A stretch of DNA of 64,000 nt from Drosophila persimilis (GCF_003286085.1 NW_020825288.1:14136001-14200000), one strand, 5' to 3'; counted from the first letter of the stretch, positions 46,661 to 60,086 are shown. Notes: a model not told the origin generated them from the letters alone. Program-made: numbers and translations.

Positions 46661-49232
46661 TGCTCTCGCGCTTGTTTTAATTTTAGACTTTGCCTCTAAC
46701 AATTTTTTCCATTACTTTGTCGCGTTGCTTTTCGTGTTCTTGTTGCCCTCTGCTTCTCCTCCTCCTCCTCCTTCTCATGCTGCGTCGGCCTCCAGCCATG
46801 ATTCTCAAGCAGGTTCTTCTTGTTGCATTTTTTTTACAGTTGTGTTGGTTTCCTTGTCGCGCCCCCACTCGTCTTGAGCCCTGTGTGCTGCTTGCGGTCA
46901 GCATCAATGCAACAACTCTTGCTTGGAGTTTTCTCTTCTCTTCCTTTTACAATGTTTTCGCTGCTTTTTACCTGCTTTGTTTTGACCACGAGGGCAGCCA
47001 GCGCAGGCCTATTCAAGGTGTATTTCTATAAGGTGAGACGCAGTGCCAGATCGTCAGAGAGAGAGAGGCAGAGAGAGAGAGTCGACAAGCAGCTCACACA
47101 CACACAAACACTTCCTGCCTGCCTACCTGGTGCGCGACCTGTTCCTCTGATGTTGTTGTTGCTGTTGCTGCTGCGTTTTTGTGGTTCTGGCGATCGTCTC
47201 CCATGGATTTATGTATAAATCCCCGCAGCCTTCATGCATATGCCTTCTGTCTTTTGTCCTCTGATTGTTGCTGCTGCTGCTGCGTCGCGTCGCGTCTCTT
47301 TCTCTGTTTCTGTTTTGTGTTTATTAAATTCTTGGATGTGTATATACATTTCAGTTGTTGCCTTCTGACTGAAAATTTATTTGTCTGCCTGCATAGAGAG
47401 GGGCGTGGAGAGGAGAGAGGATTGGAGTGGTTGCTGCTGGTAGGCCTTCTCCCTCTTTCTGTATGTGTGTGTGTGTGTGTGTGTGTATGATTGCATTCTC
47501 CCTCTTCGTCTCCCACTGTTCTGGTGTTCTTTTTATTCATTTTTGGCGATTAAAATTAAATTTTAATTCCGCTCTTCTGCCGCACTCCCATGGCTGTTGT
47601 TGCTCTTTCATTGAGCATGGCTTTGTTTTATGACTTCCTTGTTCCCCCTACCCCCCTACCCTCTATTTCTATCTCGCTCGCTCTGCTATCAGGCCTCCCG
47701 CCTGTTGCTCTGCAGTTTGCCGACATTTTGTGCTTATGTCGCTCATTTGTTAAGTGCAAATTTATTTATGAAAACTCTACTACACTTATGCTCTCGAAAC
47801 AGACTGAATCACATGTGTGTGTTTGTGTGTGAGCATAATTAACTGTTATTATTCATGCACATGACTCAGTGTGTGCGGGGATAGCCCCATTTTATAGGAG
47901 GCACAAAACAAATAAGAAGAACTATTTAAAACTAAAATAACACAATTTATACATATCCGCTGTTCAGCCTCGAAGCCGCCGGCGATTAGCATTTTAGACC
48001 CTGTTTCAGGGATTTACTCTTTGTCTTGTCAGATTTTCCGCTGCCCTTGCCTTATCACTTCACTTTTTGTTTTGGACACACACAAAGTGCACTGCCAGCT
48101 GATAAGACCGAATATTTCCAGATAAGATGCATGAAAAATCTCTCTCTCTCTCTGATTAGTGAAAAGATGCAGCAACAGAAGAATTTAATCAGACAAGTAA
48201 ACACACGTGACCTGGTTTGCTAAAGTGAACCTTAATTAGGATTGTGTGTGTGGCATATGGCATGTGGCATGTGTGTGTGTGTGTGTTGCCGTGATAAGCA
48301 CAGACAGTACTGAAAATTTGTCAGCAAAATCAACAGCCTGTACGGTAGACTGGACTGACTGGATAAACAATATAACGGGCGGAAAAACACATTTCGTACT
48401 ACTAATCATGAGTGTTTTTTTTTTTCGGGAGAGAGAACAAAGAGAAGCATCAACAACTGCTTTGCTTTGCTTTGCTTTGGCCACCCCCACCCAGTCCCAC
48501 CCACTGCTTGCCGAAAACTGCTTCAACTGTAATATTTACTGCTTGCGAGCGTTGATCTGATGAGAAAAGAGACGAAGAGAAGTTCAGTTGGGTTCAAAGT
48601 TCATGCCTATCAATGGACAGAGATTCGAAGCAAATTTCGCCCATCGCCCGTGTCCCGTGCATTGCCATTTGAACCCCCCAAACCCCCCTTAAAAGCCAAA
48701 AAACTTTTGCTGCCTGACCCACATAGGGAGTGGCCGAGCACCGCCTCTTTTTTAAGCCTCCTTCTTCTCCTCCCAAGTGAAAGTCACAACAATTTACGAC
48801 AAAAATTTGCATTTGGGCGCCTCTGTTTTCGGTGTTTCGGAGTTTTGTGGTGTGAAAAAATATGAAAGTGAAAATGAAAATTACTTAATGAATGCACTTA
48901 ACTTTTGCAATTTGGGATAGGTTTTTTTTTTATGAGTGATTGTGGGGAGATCCCTTTCCTCTCGACAGGATGTGCATGGGCAGGATATGCGCGTCGCCGA
49001 TTCGCAGCTGCAATGAAAGCTTGCCTACATCCTGCAAAAAGACAAAAACGAAACAATGTTTCATAAAAAAACCAGCATGAAAAGTGTCGCACACGGAGAC
49101 AGAGAGAGAGAGAGAGAGACAGAGCGAGACAGACAGAGGAAGTCGAGAGGGTGAACGACCATTGGGACACCCAGTAGACAGTCGATTAAACTTTTATTAA
49201 CTGTCACGGAACAAAGATAATATACATTTCAG

Positions 49233-49311
49233 GCTTTATTGAATTCGCACACAAAGGCCGCGGCGGCGTCAGCGGCGGCGGCGCACCCCTCCTCAGGGGA
49301 GGAGACCTTCA
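49233..49311 (+). CDS. exon-like GC-rich block (candidate internal exon)
   Basis: ATACATTTCAG, then 79 bases, then GTAAGCC form a well-shaped exon inside AT-rich DNA. Two frames are open. One reads ALLNSHTK followed by an alanine run and HPSSGEETFS; the other reads FIEFAHKGRGGVSGGG. Direct joining to the 11-base exon at 45493-45503 would meet a stop (G CTT TAT TGA). Either another exon intervenes, it has its own start, or it is not coding. Confidence 0.35.
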
Positions 49312-49550
49312 GTAAGCCTAAGAATTGATGGGAATAAATGGAAAATGTTTATTTTCAAGGAGTTTCCTTGAAACTCAGCAGACAATGGTTTCGGAATGCC
49401 GTAGATTCGATTTGATGTACAAATTTTTCATAAGCAAACGGATACGTTCGCCTGGAGCGTTTTAACGATGAATCCCCATAGGGATATCGAAGATACATAT
49501 GTATATCCATGTAACCAATCATTTCTATCATCTCTTTGTGTTTTCTATAA

Positions 49551-49740
49551 CTTATCACTGTTATCGATCAATTAATGGTGTTATCGATCATATCATATAG
49601 ATAATTTATCGACGTTATCGAACAGTTATCTGTGGTATCGATGATTTATCGGTGTTATAGATCATACCATATCGATCATTTATAGGCGCTATCGATCATT
49701 TATCGGTGTTATCAGTCATTTATCGGCGCTATCGGCCGCT
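49551..49740. repeat. minisatellite of TATCG(AT) boxes
   Basis: Eleven TATCG pentamers in 190 bases, with a loose unit of about 20 bases (TTATCGATCAT..ATCGGTG). Several match the DRE/BEAF-32 core CGATA. Confidence 0.85.
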
Positions 49741-50418
49741 GTCTGCTTGGCCTGTTCCATCTCTCCTTCCTTTTTTTAATAGGGATATCCCCCGCCATCC
49801 CCTCTGTTAAGAGGTATCATATACCGTGGCACCGTACAGAAAACTATGTTGCATGTCGTTGTCATTAATACCAGGCCCAGAGCAGCTCTCAGAGGCAGAC
49901 ACCACGACCACAGACAAGTTGGCTGAGCGAGATGAATGCGGGCTTAGACCTCCCCACACCTCCCGCGCAGGCCCTCCCCCCCCCAGCTGCTGTCAGACAT
50001 GTTTGTGCTTGTCGTGACTGGGCGGGGAAGGGGGAGGCTTTTGTATATGATTTGACCTTAATTCCCCGTGCATATACTGCACTTTAAATGCGGCTCGGAA
50101 ACGGCTCCTTTAAGCGCGCTTTGAACTTTGCTTTCATTTTGGTTCTTCTCTTTCTTCGAGCATTTCCGGTCTGTGCGAAAATAATGAACAAGGAGAAACA
50201 GCGAAGAGAAAAGACGAAAAGAAGCAAGACGAAGCGAAGCCCAGGTTAAGCTTCCTTGTTGCAAGATGTTGTTGGTCTTCCTTTAAGTGGTCGTGCTGCC
50301 ACATCCTTTGTGTGTGGGGAAGTTGGCTTAGTTTCCTTTTGGGCCAGAGAGGGAGATGGAGGCTTGTGGCAGAGACAATGCGCCCGCAGGAAAGTGAGCG
50401 CTGGAGCGCTGGAGAGTG

Positions 50419-50420
<2 letters not shown>

Positions 50421-50460
<40 letters not shown>
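50421..50460. repeat. (CCAG)10 tetranucleotide array
   Basis: Ten exact copies of CCAG, followed by an ACAGACGGG tandem array at 50470-50500. Confidence 0.95.
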
Positions 50461-50461
<1 letters not shown>

Positions 50462-50904
50462 AGCAGACGACAGACGGGACAGACGGGACAGACAGGACAG
50501 TGCTTGCCACAAAGGATAGAGGATATTGCTCTCTCGCTATCTCGCTCTCTGTGTCCCTTTCTGTATCTTTCCTTGGGTCATTGGCTTGCCATCAAGCTGA
50601 TGCCTCGCCCACTCTGCCATCTCCCTGGTCCTGGAAAACCACCCAAAAAAAAACTTTACTTCAATAAATTTTCTTACCACATTTTTTCTCATTTTTTTTT
50701 TTGCAGGTAAGTTTTTTGCTTAAAAACTTTTTGAATCTTGGAAACTGTTTTCACTGTCCGCCCCCCATCGCCGCCCCCACTGCATGGGCACCACTTGACT
50801 TTGACAGCGACCTGGAGGTGGAATGGTATTGGTATTTGTTTTGAAACTTTTTCAATACCCTAAAGGAGGGTATGGCGATTTTTAAGGGCGGAAGAGCAGA
50901 TAAT

Positions 50905-51130
50905 TAAACCAAATAATATCCCCTTCCAAATTCTTCGACCTTGATGACACACATTTTTTTAATTGTTACTTTTTTTTCTTAATTTTTTTTTTATTTTTAT
51001 TTTTTTATTTTTTTTTCAACATCATCGTAATTTTTTCTGCGACTGTTGTATAACTTACTTTAACAGTAACAGCAAAAAACATAATTTTGATCAATGATAT
51101 TATTTTATAATAAAAAATATAATCTATAAA
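50905..51130. repeat. dispersed AT-rich repeat, copy 1
   Basis: AAATAATATCCCCTTCCAAATTC and TGTTGTATAACTTACTTTAACAGTAACAGC (in parts) are found as reverse complements at 54190-54365. The T-rich middle is common to both. Confidence 0.7.
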
Positions 51131-52493
51131 AATAAAAAAAATTAAGAGCAGATGGAGGGAGATTTATTTTGCCGGATATGAAGATACATACATACCTATC
51201 ACAAGTCAGGATATATGATCAGAATTTGACTACTATATCGTATATATATTAGTAGTATATACGAATATATATATTATATTATATATTATCGTATTATAGG
51301 AACGTTTCTTTAAGAAAACAATAAATTACATTATAATCTTATGATTAAAACGATTCCTTGTAGAAGAAATCCCTATAAAAAGCAGTAAATATAGCCTTGA
51401 ACAATCTGCCAGGGTATATTTAGCTCTATTTAACCTTTCTTTCTTGTTTATTTTCGTTGTTTTCAATGTGGTTTTGTGAACTCATTTGAAATAATTACCA
51501 CACCACCATCATCATCCTCATCTCTAACCGAATCTGAACGTCTGGGCCTGGGGGACGCCGCGTTTATGCTATTTTTTTTTTTTTACAACAATTGATTTCC
51601 CACACAACACAGACAGAAATTGCAGAGATCACAAAGACCAGAAATGGGAAATTCCTTTGCTTATTGTTGGCTCTATAAATACGAGTATAAATATGTATGT
51701 TATGGCACTCGTTAAAAGTAGTTGGTAAATCGCGTGGGCTGTACGTTGGAGTGGTTTGGAGACGGTAGGAGTGTGGCGGTAGTAGGCCGGTCGCAGAGAG
51801 CGGCTTGTTAGCCTTGTTATCGCCCAGCTTAGGCGTTGTCCCATGAACAGTTACGATTATTCTGTGGCAGTGCCTTTTGTTGTTGCATTTTCCAAAAGTT
51901 GAACTCGCACTAAATTCTGCTTATGAAAATGTTATTGTTTTGGAGTTAAATCACAGCGCGAATTCCCACAAAAGCTAAGAAAACTATAATTAATTTGGAA
52001 ATGCACATATTTATGGGATTGTCATGGGAATCCTATCAGCTCTCTTGAGGTTCTTGATTCAAGAATAAGCCGGAGATGATTTGTAGATTTTGCAACCACT
52101 ACTTTAGTATGTGTAGTCGTAAGGTTAAAATTTATACAACTATGAAGAGAGGGATTAAAATAAAGACAAGAAGAACTACGCAGAAGAGTACGTAGTCCCG
52201 TTGCATATTCCTTTCCGTCATATTGCTGAGAGAGAGAGAGAGAGAGAGAGCTAGAGAGAGGCTATCGTCGTAGTGCATTCGGATACGAAGACTCGGTCGA
52301 GAGAGCAAAATAGTGCAGAAGCTGCGAGCGCATAGGAGCAAAGCTCGTGAAATGACGAGGAGAGATCGGGTCGTGCGGTCGTATATGCGAGCGATAGAAG
52401 GAATTGCAGACAGAGAAAGAGAGCAATGGAATGGCTTGTTGCGTGAGAGAAGCACAGCTCGGTAGAGCGATTTAGGCAAAATATGACCCAACG

Positions 52494-52938
52494 AAATGCA
52501 AGAAGAGAGGAGAACAGAGCAGCCACAAGAGTGTCCATCTCATGATGAAATTATGCAAGGTAGCCCGCAAACTCCCTTTTCGGGTCTTTCTTTAAGCTCT
52601 GCAGAATAGAGAGCGCTTTGAGGCCATGTTTAATGAGAGAGAGAACCAACCAGGTGGTGCGCAACCACAGAGCGCTCGCTTTAAGGGTCTTATTTTGCTC
52701 AGTACAACAGAAACCTTCGTTCTTCTCTCTCTCTCATTAAACATGGTGTCAAAGCACTCTCAGTTGTGCTGAGCGTAAAATAAGACCCTCAAAGAGAGCG
52801 CATTGCGGTGGCGGACCACCTTGTATGATTTCATCATGGATAGAGCGGTAAAATATCAATAAAAAATGCGCTTAAGGTAAAATACCAGCCTAATGCAAGA
52901 AGAGAGGAGACGAAAGCAGCCAGAGGAGTGACCATCTC
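52494..52938. repeat. nested palindromic element with flanking direct repeats
   Basis: The order is A-B-C-B'-C'-A'. A is GATGAAATTATGCAAGGT (52543-52560), and A' is its inverse near 52822-52842. B is GCCATGTTTAATGAGAGAGAG (52623-52642 region), and B' its inverse at 52725-52748. C is TTTAAGGGTCTTATTTTGCTCAG, and C' its inverse at 52770-52793. Outside these, 52494-52541 and 52891-52938 are direct repeats (ATGCAAGAAGAGAGGAGA and CCATCTC). Confidence 0.8.
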
Positions 52939-53425
52939 TGGCAAACGTGGGCCTTAAATGTAAAAGGTACCTACATATCTGTATTTTGATTACCATAACA
53001 ATAGTTTAATCATTAGTTGATCTACATACAGCTGTAAATAGTTCTTTACCATTGTTTAATCTTTGAGATGATTTAATGCTTGAGTCCTTAAATTTTAAAT
53101 GATGTATTTTCACAAAACCCCAATATGGGAACAAGAGTGCCTCCCTTTAGTGCAAACCGCACTATCTATTCGTATTCCCTGCCACTCGGGTTAAGTCCCA
53201 GAGCCAGCTCTGTTCTCGTCGCTCAGAGGCGCGATTAACTTTGGGGACGGGAGCGTTCCACGATTACCTCAGCCCCCCCCCTCCCACAGTTTTGCCCTCA
53301 TTTTCGGTGACCCAATTAAACTGTTTACTTGCATAATTTCCACGTTTGTTGGCGCGTAATTGCATTAGTTGGAGTGTTAATAGACCATGTTCCTGTCTCC
53401 ATGGCTCTCCCTGTCTCCCCCTCCT

Positions 53426-53445
53426 CCCCCCCCCCCCCCCCCCCC
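53426..53445. repeat. poly-C run of about 20
   Basis: A second long C tract. (ATGCC)5 lies at 53580-53604. Confidence 0.85.
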
Positions 53446-54189
53446 ACCCTCTCTCTCGCTGTGTGGAAATTCGCATAGCTTTTCGCGTAATTTTCGCATT
53501 TGAAACGCGAAAATTGATGAACAAACTACGGCAATGATTACGATTTCTATGATGTTGATGACGATGAAGGCGCGCCTGCCATGCCATGCCATGCCATGCC
53601 ATGCATTTTGGTTTTCTATGGGTTGGGTCTGCCGGTACTTTGATTTGTAACTGCAATTTCAAACTGCACACACAGAGATACACATGTACAGATACAGCTA
53701 CAGATACAGATACATTCTTGGCACACAATTCGCTGTGTGGCATTTATTGGGTGTTATTGTTGTGGTTTTCCTGTTGACCCACTTTTCCAGCCAATAGTTT
53801 ACTCTGAAGTTTATGCTCCCCCCTCCACCCCTCCTCTAGCCTCCTCCCAGCTGGAAGATTGTGGCACCCAGAGGAAGTGGCACCCTAGGTGTCATTACAT
53901 CTATTATTTATTTGCATAATTATGGTATTGATTTGAGAGAAACGTTAGCTGTATCTGTATCTTTTTCTGAATGGTTCTGTCTCTCTGAAAATGATTACAT
54001 TTTACACAAATTATTTGGTATTTGTTTTCATCTTTCTTCTTCTTCTTTTGCAAAATGGTAAATATTTGAATATGCATTTCTGTAGATGCCAGAAAATATA
54101 CATATCTTATGGATAGTACAGTGTGTTGCAAAAGTGTGTGCCTTGTTAACAAATATTAATTTATGATAAAAATAATAATTCCCCTCGAG

Positions 54190-54365
54190 TTATGTTTTTT
54201 TTTTATAATTATTAAAGTCTTTGTATTTGATTATAAAATAATAATACAATTCTTTGTTTGCTGTTACTTTTGGAGCAACTTATACAACAGTCACAGGAAA
54301 ATTATTCTTTAAAAAAAATAAAAAAAAGCTTGATAGAAAAATTTGGAAGGGGATATTATTTATAT
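54190..54365. repeat. dispersed AT-rich repeat, inverted copy 2
   Basis: Reverse-complement match to 50905-51130: TTTGCTGTTAC, CTTATACAACAGTC and AATTTGGAAGGGGATATTAT occur in the same order. The copies are 3.2 kb apart. Confidence 0.7.
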
Positions 54366-55862
54366 TAAATATTAAACAGATTTATAAATAACAAAGACAG
54401 GTAAAATAGTTAAATTAAATGCGGTTTTCCTGGATAAAAAATTATTTTGCTCAATAGATGCATCGTTAGTAAAAAATATTATTATTATGAGTTGTTTTAT
54501 TAATATTAAAACTAATTATAGTTTTATTATTCTGTAATTGTAATATTATTATTATTTTGTTGTTGTTATTATTTTATATTTATAAAATTTTTATTTGTAT
54601 TATTGTTATTACTATATTTGTATTATTATTTTTAATTATTTTTTTTATGTATGTACACAATGTATATTATTATTATTATGTATATAATATTATTTAAAAT
54701 TTTGCTCTACAAATAATATTTCTTATTTAACAATGAATCTATAAGATTGAGGAATCGTAAAGATGTTTGAATCATGATAAAGTGCCATATTTGAAATACT
54801 GAAATACTAATATGTAATTTTGTACCGCACTGTACGCCTACGTGGGACGTGTGCCTGTGGGGGTGGCACAAGAGGTGCGGCACATATTGCAATGGTAATT
54901 TTTGTTATCTCCAATGTCTTGACTCTTGGCTCCCAGAAGCAGAAATAGAAACAGAACCAACGCCAAGATGAAAGACGCGGGCAGAGCACGGAATAACAAT
55001 TCCATCTCTGCTGATAAGCAAAGGGCGGTGAGGGGGAGTGGGAGGGGGAGGGGGAGGGGAATACAATATTCAAATGCGGTCGTGACTTTGAACGCGTGCG
55101 CCTCAACCCAGAGATTGAAGAACTTTTTCACGAAGTATTCGAAAAGAAATACAGATATACATAGATGGAAATACCATCTAAATTATCTACCAGTTTCTCT
55201 GAAAAACTATTAAATTTCAAAGACATCCTTTGGGATCTTTCCATATCTGAATGGCTATCGAATGTCGGATAATCCTCGCTATTGTCTTTGGCAAAAACAA
55301 GGTTATCGTAGGTCCTACCCCATGATGTACCTGGGAGTGGATTATTTTGGGATCAACGAGGGATTTTTGCATGCATATTGTTAGGCCTGATAAGATTAGC
55401 TTGGATTTATGGCCTTATTATGATTGTTTTCGGATCATAGCCGGTTCGGGGCTGGGATTATCTCATCTTCATTACCTGAAAAGACACACGACGCGGCGCG
55501 ACGATGCACACGATTCTGTGGCACCTGCTTTCGGGATGACCTCACAAGTGAATCACCTTTTAATAGTGCTTCATTTGCACTTGCACTCCTCTCCTCTCCT
55601 CTCCCCTCCCTGCTCTGCCAGCAATTACCAGTATATTGAAGTATATTTTTCAAGCAAAGAAAAAAAGCGAGTAAAACATCCATGAAATTGCTCAAATTGC
55701 CGCAATTAACTAACAAATGGTTGGGGCAGATCAGTGATTAAAACATGAAAATGCTTTTAAAATAAAAAAACCAAAGCACATAAAAACAAGCAAAAATTTA
55801 ATCAACTATTGTTGTGTCTGTGTGTTTTAGTGTTTAAAAGCTGTTAACTATAAAAAAGTAAA

Positions 55863-56170
55863 CGATGGATCGTAAGAGAAAGGAAGAGAGTGTTTTTTTT
55901 TGCATTTTTATTAGAGATTTTGAGCCTGGAACAAAATTCGAAATCAAGCCGAAGACTAGCGAGTTTTGGGTTAAGTTTTTAGAAATGATCGATGATTCAA
56001 TTATTTAAAAGAATAATTTGTAGATAATTATCGATTAATGACAAGTCAATTATATACATTTTCTTTATATAAAATGATAGGTTATCGATAAACGATTGAA
56101 TTGACAACTGATGCTTCATTTATATTAAACGATAAATTATCGATAATCATCGAACATCAAAATCATTCGA
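55863..56170. repeat. dispersed repeat with ATCGAT core, copy 1
   Basis: Matches 58951-59158: GGATCGTAAGAGAA, GAAGACT.G.GAGTTTT, TTTTTAGAAATGATCGAT and AAAGAATAATTTGTAGA.AATTATCGATTAATGA (in parts). Several TATCGAT sites lie inside. Confidence 0.8.
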
Positions 56171-58950
56171 TTAAAGTGCCAAAAAGGTAGAATATTACCG
56201 ATTTTAATCTGTTGAATTGTTTTAAGAGATGGGTACGAAGGTCCCTCTTGGGTATAGATTCCTGGTTCAAGATTCTGTAAAATTTACACAAAGATAATAC
56301 GCCATATTAATAGAAATAATCGTATAAATAGCAGCCCCGGGATTTCCAGGGAATTCATTCGAATCATTCTTATCAATACCAAGAAAACTCCATTATTTGC
56401 GTGATGGAAAACCATTAAAGACATTTATAATTGCCAGAACAATACTATATAAAAATCGCTATACACATGCAATAAATAAAGACCGATAACAGAGAGAGAG
56501 GGAGATTGCTTCAAGGGTATGCAAAAACTCTGACTCCGAATCTGTTATTTCTTTTTCAAATGAATCGGAAAGATCCGAGGGGATTGTCTTGCACCATGAA
56601 ACCCAAACCGATTAAATCATCGTAAAAGAAAAAAAAAAGGAAAACTCGATGTCGGCTGCTGTTGCATGCGTCATAGATGGAAGTAAAACTGGTTCGGAGT
56701 CGAGCCCCAACAATACCAAACGATCGATGAGGCAATGTCGCTGACCAGCTTTTTCCACCTTCAACAACTTCACTGGCTACCCCTCTCCACCTCCCTCTCT
56801 CTCTCTGTTCATTTCTATCTTTATGTGAAAGTGAGCAGCAGCCGCAGCGCAGCCCCCCCCTTGGCCTTTGTCTCGTCTCTGTCGGCGGCGTCTGCCTTTG
56901 CACTGATTATGGCAATTGCAATTGCAATTGTCGCTGCAAACAATGCGAAAAAAGTAGTAAAAAAAGAGAGTAAAAACTCAAAGAAAATATAAAACGCTCG
57001 ACGCAATAGTCAAACGTAATGCAAAAAGGAAACTGCACTTTTTGATGCTCTTTCCCAGACACGCGCACAGTCACACACGCACAAACACAATTCACAGACT
57101 TTTCTTGTGCCTTTTGAGCAGATTGAGCGAGGGGATGAGCATTCTGCCTGGCCTCTGCTGATGAGCTTTCCGCAGTGAAAGAGTATTCCAGCGAGCGATT
57201 CTCTGCTGCTGCTCTCTGTCCTGCTGTCTGTCCGTCTCTCTCTGTCATTGTCGCCTTGAGACCGACTCCTCGTGTCTGCACTGCGTCTTTCGGGTTCAGC
57301 GTCTGATTATTGACGAAGTCAACGACGACGCTGTCGGGCGAGTGTTGTTGACATGGACCCTACCCCCCCCACTCGCCACCCCCCACATGGCGTGCTCCTC
57401 TAGAGAGATCTGTATCCATAAATCCCCCAGGCTATCATCAAGGTGTGTGCATGTGTGTGTGTGTGTGTGTGTGCACTGCACTTGTCAACGCAATTTGCGG
57501 TTTTTGTTTCTATCTGTTGACTGCTCTCTCTCGCTCTCGCTCTGTCTCTGCCGAAGCTGCTGCTGCTTCTGCCGCTGCCGCTGCTGCTTCTGCCGCGGGC
57601 TACTTGTCGTGTCTGTGCTTGCATTCAGTCGTATAAGAGTGGGAAGGGGACGGCGTATAAGAGTGTCATTGGGTGTGCGTGTGTTTGTGGCCTGCCCATA
57701 GCATTTGCATTAAATATCCATGAGAAATTGATTTTTTTACCCTAGGGCCGTCGAGTATTATGATTTTGACAAGACTTGGGCGGGACACCAAAACGAGTAA
57801 TACCTACCAATATTCCTCAAATTGGAAGCCCTCAGCTATCCGTAATCCCAACCAAATGATTGATCTTCAAGGGGTATCAATGTCTTCGAACCCTCTTTTC
57901 GTGTTGTTGCAATTAAACACAAAATTATCTGCACGCTTTGGCGATTTGAGAATTCATTGAACAAATATCAAGATATTGTATGTCTGGGGGGCAGGGTGAT
58001 GTGGGATCGTGGAATTGCATTGTGTAGTATTTGCGGTTCTGTTTTGATTTTTCTCCCGATCTCCCGATGTGTGTGCGTGCGCGTTAAATCGATTTGTGAG
58101 CCGTCATGGTTGGTAGGGGGGTGGGAGGGATACATACATATGTACATACATATGTGGAGTACTGTACCGTATATATCGTATGTGGCATAAGGAGTGGCAC
58201 GATAACGAGCCGCATAGATGGCCGGTTTTCGCGGGTGTCTGTCATGATAATTTACGAATACTACGTTGTGGGCATTAACTTTATTATTAGACAAACAAAA
58301 TGATAAATGAGTTATCGATTGGAAAAGTTAAGAACTTTTGGGTCTTCTCTTTATAGAATACCACCGTTATTAGATCATAGCTAGGGGGAATCACCTATAC
58401 CAGTACCAAGCAAAAGATACATATGTATGTCTGAAATGTGCGAAGGTTATCCGATCCACTTTTAGGCGGACACTTCCGTCGATAAGAAAATCGTGAAACA
58501 GGAAAACCCAACTAGATTTTATGGCTCCTCCATGCAGCACACATGCTCGTACTTATTTTAGTATACATATTTGTACAAGTACTTGGCTAGGCCTGTGGGT
58601 GTGCGTGTCCGTGTGTGTGTTGGAGGGCAACAAAAGTTTTGCGTCAATATCCGTTCCAAATTGTTTCAAGCTAAAAGTAAACAAAAGAAACGGTACGCCA
58701 ATGGAGCGTTGGAAGGGGGAGGGGGGGAAAAAAAAACTAAAATTGAAAGTGCGCCATGGTAAATTTTACTAATGTATTTCTTACAAGTACCAGTACGACG
58801 AGTATACCCTTGAGTGGTGGGTGTTTATGACTTTTAAAAGAGGTTTACGAACACTGGGAGGGGGGGCTAAAAGAACGCATAAGAGAGGTGTAAATCTAAA
58901 GGAAATAGTGGACTTTTTTATATAGATCTACAATATCTATCGTCTCTTAC

Positions 58951-59158
58951 CAATGAATCGTAGGAGAAGGGATGAGAGTGCTCAAAATTCGAATTCCAGA
59001 CGAAGACTGTGGAGTTTTTGTTTAACTTTTTAGAATTGATCGATATTTCGATTATTTTAAAGAATAATTTGTAGAGAATTATCGATTAATGATCAGTAAA
59101 GTATATGAATTTACTTATAAATAAACGAATAAACGACTGATACTTCATTTATATGAAT
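58951..59158. repeat. dispersed repeat with ATCGAT core, copy 2
   Basis: Diverged second copy of 55863-56170 in the same orientation, about 3 kb away. Confidence 0.8.
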
Positions 59159-60046
59159 AACGCCCACAGTCTTTGCTCAAATCGCACCCACAAGACGCTC
59201 GACTCGAGACGCACAAGCGATGAGTGTGAAAGAGAAAGCTCGAGACATGCCGTGTGCCTGATTGCTCGCCTCTAAAGAGGGTTGTTGAACGTCTCTCAAT
59301 TCTTTTAGGGTATTCCAAGCTTTGAAACCGTCTTTCGTTCTGCTTCTTCCTTTCAAGCAGCACCGTTAGCAACCGTACGACGAACCACTCTGCAATGAAT
59401 AACCTCTGAGCACATTGGGCACTCACTCACTCAACGTAATCGAATCGACAAATTCTTGGCATTTCGTAAATCACTTTGGAGTCGGAAACTCCCCCCTGGA
59501 AACTAGAACGGAACTCTGACAAACGAACGGTTCTTGCATTAGCAAAATTAAAATAACAACAACAAAGCATATGTACTCCCTGTAACAAGGGCATCCATCT
59601 CACCCGAAAAATGGGGTCGTGGTCGGGTCGGCCCATCAAAAATTGAGCAGGAAAAACCCCGCCCCATTGGTTGGCAAAAAAGAGAACAATTAAATTGTTG
59701 TACTGTGGCTTAGAGTGGTTCTTGGGACCTTCGACATTTGCATTTTGGTTATGGATCTCCAGATCTGGATGGCAGGGTATGGGGGTCTCCATTAAGCCAC
59801 AGAATTTCACGATTAACGGTCCTGACAGCTCCAAAAGCCTATTTCTCAACATGTCACTTAAGGTTTTGGGAGTCTAATATGTAGATTACAGTGGAAACTC
59901 TATAGGATATAGGCTTTTGGGGATGCTGAAACTACAGAGTGTCTCAGGCTAATAGGAATTCCATCAGACATTCCACAGCTTTGCATTCCCACAGATTTCC
60001 AGCTCGTATGGGCAACAAGAATCTCTAGATCGTTACAACATGCTGT

Positions 60047-60086
60047 ACAGAAATACAGAAATACAGAAATACAGAAATACAGAAAT
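60047..60086. repeat. 8-bp tandem repeat (ACAGAAAT)5
   Basis: Five exact copies of ACAGAAAT. A (CA)n microsatellite follows at 60793-60812. Confidence 0.9.

Noticed and set aside
59145-59426. 93-codon minus-strand frame beside the 58.95-kb repeat
   Set aside because: Low-complexity, Arg/Ser-rich translation that overlaps the repeat; probably chance.
59427-59852. 141-codon minus-strand frame
   Set aside because: No domain, poor codon bias and no splice or start context; lies in the repeat-rich inferred intron.
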